From contig OU015524.1 in assembly GCA_907165065.1 (NCBI GenBank), positions 1,364,001 to 1,428,000 of the forward strand: DNA of 64,000 bases. Reading direction: 5' to 3'. Origin of the DNA: Caprimulgus europaeus. Its lineage: Eukaryota; Chordata; Aves; Caprimulgiformes; Caprimulgidae. The translations under genes were made by a program, and so were the position numbers. The notes under the pieces are model-generated. The model ran no database searches, was not told where the DNA came from, and saw only the letters and a program-made list of their open reading frames with translations. This document shows, piece by piece, positions 58,641 through 64,000 of the stretch; within the stretch, counting starts at the first letter, position 1, and each line of letters opens with the position of its first letter.

Positions 58641-59021
58641 CCCTGCCTGCAACATGCTCTGCAGAGCAGCAAACCCAACAGCTCGCCTGGTTATTGTGGC
58701 CTGCCATTCGGTAGGCAGCGGGGGAGTGAAAATCCACCCCCGCGTACAGGACCAGCACCTGCTTTTTGCTATGCTCCCTCCCTGCCAGCCTCCTCCCCCA
58801 CTCACACCCTAAAAATAGTCCTGAAGTGGGACTAAAGTGGTGCTCTGGTCATGTGCTGGCCTTTTGCTCAGGGTGACTGTCACCCTCCAAGAAGCTGATG
58901 TCAAACACCCAGCCCTGCGACGGAGCCTCCCCATCCAAGGGGCTGACACGGGGCTCAACACATGGGAATCACCTGACAACGCTGTGGTTGGATTTGGGGG
59001 TGTCTGGAGTGTGCTTTATAA

Positions 59022-59220
59022 AATCACAGACTGGTTTGGGTTGGAAGGGACCTTAAAGCTCATCCAGTTCCAACCCCCCTGCCATCAGCCACCTTCTAAC
59101 CCCCACCTTCCACTAGACCAGGTTGCTCAAAGCCTCATCCAACCTGGCCTTCAACACTTTCAGGAAGGGGGCAGCCACAACTTCCTTGGGTAACCTGGGC
59201 CAGAACACCAGGTAAAAAAC
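59022..59220 (-). mobile_element. CR1 3' fragment, sense to MEIS1
   Basis: Contains the GGTTTGGGTTGGAAGGGACC block and the ACTAGACCAGGTTGCTC and CTCATCCAACCTGGCC stretches, as in the copies at 24517, 28668 and 45185. A short extra stretch (CACCTTCTAACCC) interrupts the usual ATCAGCAGGGACACC segment. Confidence 0.92.
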
Positions 59221-59339
59221 TCACAGCTGGAAAACAGGGGCCTGGGACTGTTTTCCAAAAGGTGGCAGGGCGGAGAGCCATGCAGATGCTCCTCCTTCCC
59301 TTCTGTGTCTGTGGAGGGGTGGGAAGAAGCTTTCTGCAT

Positions 59340-59870
59340 CTGTTCACATCTGTCCCATCAGCATCTGTCCCCATCTGTATTCCCCCATCCGCCTCATCAG
59401 CATCTGCTGCCATCAGCATTCCCCCATCTGCCCCATCTTCATCCCTCCATCTGCATCCCCCCATCCACCCCATCAGCATCCCCCCATCTGCCCCATCTTC
59501 ATCCCTCCATCTGCATCCCCCCATCTACCCCATCAGCATCCCCCCATCTACCCCATCCTCATCTGTCCCCATCAGCATTCTGCCCATCTGCATCCCCACA
59601 TCCACCCCATCAGCATCTGTCCCCATCTGCATCCCCACATGTACCCATGAGCATCTGCTCCCATCAGCATTCCCCCATCTGCCCCATCTTCATCCCTCCA
59701 TCTGCATTCCCCCATCTGCCCCATCAGCATCTGTGCCCATCTCCATCCCTCCATCTGCATCTCCCACCTGCCCCATCAGCATCCTCCCCCATGCCCCCCA
59801 TCCACACCTCCCAGTCTGCATCCTCCCCACCCACATCCCCCCATCTGCTCCATCCATAACCCCACCATCT
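59340..59870. repeat. CATC-rich minisatellite, 60-bp higher-order unit
   Basis: Built of short CCCCATCTGC/CCCATCAGCATC modules. Two near-identical 60-bp units lie back to back at 59433-59492 and 59493-59552; the rest is more variable. Open frames on both strands (peptides like HLPHLHPSICIPPS on +, MGGCRWRDEDGADGGM on -) are a by-product of the repeat. Confidence 0.92.
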
Positions 59871-60769
59871 GCAAGCCAAGCTGGGCACGACTGGGGAGCA
59901 GATGGGAAGGACACCCCCTCATCTGGGGTGGTGGTGCTCCCCATTCCTCGCTGGGTGCTGGGGGGCAATCCCCCATGAGAAGTGCAAAGTCCTCCCCTCC
60001 CGGCTAAAAGAGTAATGAAGTATTTCTGGGTGCCTACGCCTTGAGCTGCCTGTGCTACACACAATAAGGTGGTTCACTCTTCCTATTGCAAACCCATCTC
60101 AGGGTTTTCAAACTCATCTTCAGGCTGGTCTTGGAGCCTTATTTAAAAAATTTCTTCCTCATAAAGTTTCAGCAAAAATATCTTCAGCTGTCTCCAAGAA
60201 TGAGATTAGGGAAATTGACATTATTTGATCATTTTTTCCAGTGTGTTTGGTTGGGGTTTGGTTTTTTGTTTGGTTTTTTTTTGCAAGCCTAGGAAATTAA
60301 ACACAAAAATGACATTTAAAGAAGCCAAGGTCATAAAATCAAGAACTTAAGAGTTAGAAAACAGTATTACTAGAGCTGCTTGCACCCTCCTCTTTAATCT
60401 ACTTTATATGCAAACAGTTTGGCTACCAGCTCACGGTACACTTTTGATAGGGCCCAATGCCTCAACCACCCCAGCGATGGTTATGTTTGTTATAAGAAGA
60501 AGCCGGGGCACTGTAATGTAGAAAAATTGATTTCTACAGGAAATAAACTTTGTCAAAGTTGAACGAATAAGGCAGCAAAAGGGAAAAAGAGCAAAGCAGT
60601 CTTGGCTGAAGCAGCTGAACACTGCCTGGAAAAGGGGATTTTCAGCTCTCTACCTGCCTTTGGCTGCTCGGGAGCTACTGAGGAGAGCGTCAAACCCCAG
60701 CTTTTCTCCAGCAGTTACTGATTTCTTTCATCACTCTTCCATGCCCAGCACTGGAGCTTGGACGTGTAA

Positions 60770-61070
60770 GATCATAGAACTACAGACTCATCAAATGGTT
60801 TGGATTGGAAGGGATATTTAAAGTTCACCTGGTCCAACCCCCCTGCCATCAGCAGGGACACCTTCCATTACACCAGGCTGCTCAGAGCCCCTCCAACCTG
60901 GCCTTGAACGTTTCCAGGGATGGGGCTTCTACCACCTCTCTGGGAAACCTGGGCCAGGCTTTCACCACCCTCAGTGTAAAAAATTTCTTCCTTTTATCTA
61001 GTCTTAATCTCTCCTCTTTTAGTGTTAAACCATTTCCCCTTGTCCTATCACTGCAGGCCCTGCTAAAGAC
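60770..61070 (-). mobile_element. CR1 3' fragment, sense to MEIS1
   Basis: ATCATAGAACTACAGACTC starts a minus-oriented CR1 tail, followed by GGTTTGGATTGGAAGGG and about 280 bases of CR1 3' UTR/ORF2 end. It is 5'-truncated around the CCTTGTCCTATCACTGCA stretch. Confidence 0.92.
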
Positions 61071-63127
61071 GCCAAGGCATTAAAAACCTGGAGTTTCCCC
61101 TGAAGTCAGTGGTCATTCGATCTTACTGTGGATAACTTGCTGTCATTTTGAGCCATCTCACAGTCCCAGACCAACCCAAAACTGGTGGCTGTGCTGGACC
61201 TGGACCTCCCTGAGCCTTCCTTCTTCACCCATGAACCAAGACAACACCGTTCTCTCTCTTTCCAGGGGAGCTGTAAAAATATTATGCAGACCCACAACCT
61301 CTGCAAGTGGAGGTCTGGGGAGGACCTGGGTATTGCAGCAGTAAGCACCACAGGAAAGCCCAGCAGTAATTATTAATTCCATTTTCAAGCACGGTTTGAA
61401 TACAGCTCAACAAACGAAGCACTGAAGAATGAGGTTAAGATAAAATATTGACTAGCTGCTCCATCATTGTCTGGTCTGTGCCCTAGATAGCATAAGGGTG
61501 TTTTGGAAATAAGCAGAATGGAAACACCTAATAAAAGGCTGGAGCTTTAAGGATTGGAATTTTCAAACCTCATCTTTCTTTTAAGATCATTTGAATGCAG
61601 CTGTGTGCATCTCTGCATAGTCACAGTCATGCACATACAGAGAGGTTATATAGGCACATTATTCTACATATACAGATGTTTAACTGTGTGTACTTAGACT
61701 TCCATAAAACATAAACAAGCACCTGACACCTAGAGCAGCCCTTGATGAGATCTGCTCTCTTTTCTCCACAGTACCACCTCTCATTATTTACCATTAGTTC
61801 TTAATGGGAAGGGATTCAGCTGGGATGCAGGAAACAAGAGAACTGTATAGATTGATCAGTATAGCCTGGCTGGCTCTCAGCTGAGGTGAGAAGGGATCAG
61901 ATCACACCTCCTCCACATTGCACTCAGTTTTTATCACCGGGGAAAAGCACCTTGTTAATCTGTACTTGGTCAGGTCCCTTCCATGTCCACACAGACAACG
62001 CTGTCAAGATCATCCAAGTGCCCCTTCTCCTTCACGTTCCCATGATTCAAACCCTGCCCTTCTGCAGGGTTAACTGACTAATGAGATGGAGACCTGAAGG
62101 GTTCATTTAGACTAACGACATCTTGAACTCTGCTACCTTCCTACCTGCCAGAGTTGGTTTTTAATGTATTTTTTTCCAACAGGAGAAGGGTTCCTTCTTC
62201 CCATGATCAAAACACCCACTTGTGACAAAAACATGGTTCTAAAGGACAACGCTGGTGATTCGTAAGGAAAATCATCATGTGTGGAAAAAAAAGTGTGTGG
62301 GGGGGGAATCCTCTGTGTGGATTATTTCATTGCTTCAAATAAGAATTAAAACAACCCAAGGGAAAGGGTCAAGTTAAAACTGTGGGATTTTTAAAGACAT
62401 GTGCCCCACCACTGGCACGTCTCACACCATCACCCCGTTCCTGTGACTCCTCCACCATCAATAGGAGTTGTGTGCATCAGCGCGGGGAGCCTAAACACAG
62501 GGCAGCCCCTCTGTGAAAAGCACCAGTTTTTGTGTTACAGCAGAGAACTGAAGTATGGAACTAGCACATACTGCAAAGGCATCCAAAATATGACCAAAAA
62601 AAATTGTTCAAATGCTTTCAATCTGGAGAAAACAAATGCTCTCTTCACTGCCTGCTCTGTGGCAAACTTCTAATTCCATCCAGAAAATCCAGCATTCCCA
62701 ATCTGGGCTAACGACCATGCTACCAGACATGAGTTTATGTTTTTCATGCACATTTCATGTATTCCCACATGCTGTGTTGCTGCCAATAATTTATGACTGA
62801 TCTGCACCCAGCCTGCCCTTCAGCGTTTCATTTAATCTCTCCAACAGTGATTTACAATGACTCATCATTAATACAAAAATGTACATGTGTGTTAACAAGT
62901 TTGGAAGAATCTAAGGAGGAAGGCAAAATTTTTTGCAAGTCGTGGCTGAATGACTTATGAGCCCGCTGCAGAAAGGCAAAGCTAACCAGAAACGATATGT
63001 TAGCTCTTCTCTACAGCAAATAATTTAGGCAAGAAGAATTTCTTCTCTTCCATACTGCCCTAGAAGCAAAGGGATTCAAGAAAGGGCTGGGAGAGGGTTC
63101 CCTCATACCCCCAGAATTTGGGAGAGG

Positions 63128-64000
63128 ATGAATCATAAAACCATAGAATTGTTTTAGTTGGAAAAGACCTATAAGATTATTGAGTCCAACCATAAACCTG
63201 ACACTGCCAAGCCCACCTCTATGTCCCTGAGCACCACATCTACCCATCTTTTGAAACCCTCCAGGGATGGTGACTCCAGCACTTCTCTGGGCAGCCTGTT
63301 CCAATGCTTGACAACCCTTTCCATGAGAAATTATTCCTCATATCCAATCTAAACCTCCCCTGGTGCAGCTTGAGGCCATTTCCTCTTGTCCTGTCACTTG
63401 CTCCTTGGGAGAAGAGATGAACACCCACCTCTCTCCACCCTCCTTTCAGGGACTTGGACAGAGCCAGAAGGTCTCCCCTCAGCCTCCTTTTCTCCAGGCT
63501 CAGCACCCCCAGTTCCCTCAGCCGGGAACTCAGCACACTTGTGCTCCAGACCCTTCCCCAGCTCCGTTCCCTTCTCTGGACACGCTCCAGCACCTCCAAG
63601 TCCTTCTTGGAGTCAGGGGCCCAACGCTGAACCCAGCACTCGAGCTGTGGTCTCACCAGTGCCCAGTACAGGAGGACCATCACTGCCCTGCTCCTGCTGG
63701 CCACACTGGTGCTGATCCAGGCCAGGATGCCCTTGGCCTTCTTGGCCACCTGGGCACTCTGCTGGCTCACGTTCAGCCACTGTTGACTAATGCCCAGGTC
63801 CTTTTCTGCCCAGCAGCTCTCCAGCCACTCCTCCCCAAGCCTGTAGCATTGCCTGGGGTTGTTCAGATCCAAGTGCAGGACCCAACACTTGGCCTTGTTG
63901 ACAATCACTCAACTGGCCTCTCAGCCCATCGCTCCAGCCTGTCCAGATCCCTCTGCAGAGCCTTCCTACCCTTCAGTAGATCAACAATACCACCCAACTT
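63128..64000 (-). mobile_element. CR1 LINE with degenerate ORF2 C-terminus, continues past the edge
   Basis: The longest CR1 copy here. Minus-strand positions 63908-63240 are open for 222 codons and match the end of CR1 ORF2: [66 protein letters not shown] and [11 protein letters not shown]. The frame is closed just upstream by an in-frame TGA, and the 3' part diverges after NNFSWKGL. It lacks the reverse transcriptase catalytic core, which would lie beyond 64000 if present. The 3' tail begins at 63128 (AACCATAGAATTG on +). It is a dead copy, older in appearance than the 45185 copy. Confidence 0.93.

Larger units (their letters stand above)
47009..64000 (-). other. Large MEIS1 intron, partial (runs off the right edge)
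   Basis: The acceptor TTTTTTTTTTCTTGCAG-like sequence abuts the helix-3 exon at 47009. I looked for the preceding homeodomain exon (peptide HPYPSEEQ...LQVNNW) on the minus strand up to 64000 and did not see it, so at least 17 kb of intron is present. In human MEIS1 the intron near the homeodomain exons carries conserved enhancers linked to restless legs syndrome. The stretches 47010-47690, 49390-51780, 53800-57590 and 61080-63127 show no gene; they are mostly unique sequence with oligo-A/T runs. Confidence 0.75.

Noticed and set aside
59135..60064. Repetitive frames encoding His/Pro/Ser-rich or Gly/Met/Asp-rich peptides
   Set aside because: Artefacts of the CATC minisatellite, open on both strands.
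63240..63908. 222-codon minus-strand frame as a host gene
   Set aside because: It is the C-terminal part of CR1 ORF2, closed upstream by an in-frame stop, hence a dead transposon fragment.

Overview
The window is vertebrate nuclear DNA, almost certainly from a bird. At least eight CR1 LINE copies, most of them 5'-truncated and ending in the avian CR1 3' tail (motif GGTTGGAAGGGACC and repeats like ATTCTATG), are scattered through it, and no mammalian SINE is seen. The only protein-coding gene I can support is the 3' end of the TALE homeobox gene MEIS1 on the minus strand. I call MEIS1 rather than MEIS2 or MEIS3 from the peptides [34 protein letters not shown] and the terminus SGQVMDIHAQ. In chicken and human this locus is a long-range developmental regulatory domain next to a gene desert, and the layout here fits that.

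Layout. Positions 1-40400 are intergenic, downstream of MEIS1. They hold no recognisable gene, three clear CR1 fragments plus one doubtful one, several microsatellites, and AT-rich blocks rich in homeodomain-type motifs that look like conserved non-coding elements. Positions 32600-39800 are different. A G/A tract is followed by a CpG island, an approximately 820-bp polypyrimidine tract, a TATA-containing candidate promoter or enhancer block, two large CpG islands and a 17-bp minisatellite. Positions 40400-41755 are the MEIS1 3' UTR. MEIS1 exons follow, in transcription order from right to left: homeodomain 3' end (46950-47008), C-terminal exon (44999-45088), cassette exon with its own stop (44636-44731), and terminal exon (41756-42039). 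Positions 47009-64000 belong to one large intron that runs off the right edge; the earlier exons, including the first part of the homeodomain, are not in the window. That intron carries five CR1 copies in the sense orientation of the gene, a pentanucleotide microsatellite, a 60-bp minisatellite and several candidate enhancers.

How it works together. MEIS1 binds DNA with PBX and HOX partners. The cassette exon selects between two C-termini: one ending WHYM, and a longer one of about 90 residues ending MDIHAQ. The surrounding non-coding DNA is probably MEIS1 cis-regulatory sequence. It includes a PBX-HOX composite site (TGATTGATTA on the minus strand) and TGACAG/TGACATCA MEIS-type sites, consistent with auto- and cross-regulation, but this is inference from motifs. 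Conservation was not measured; all non-coding element calls rest on sequence texture and motifs only.
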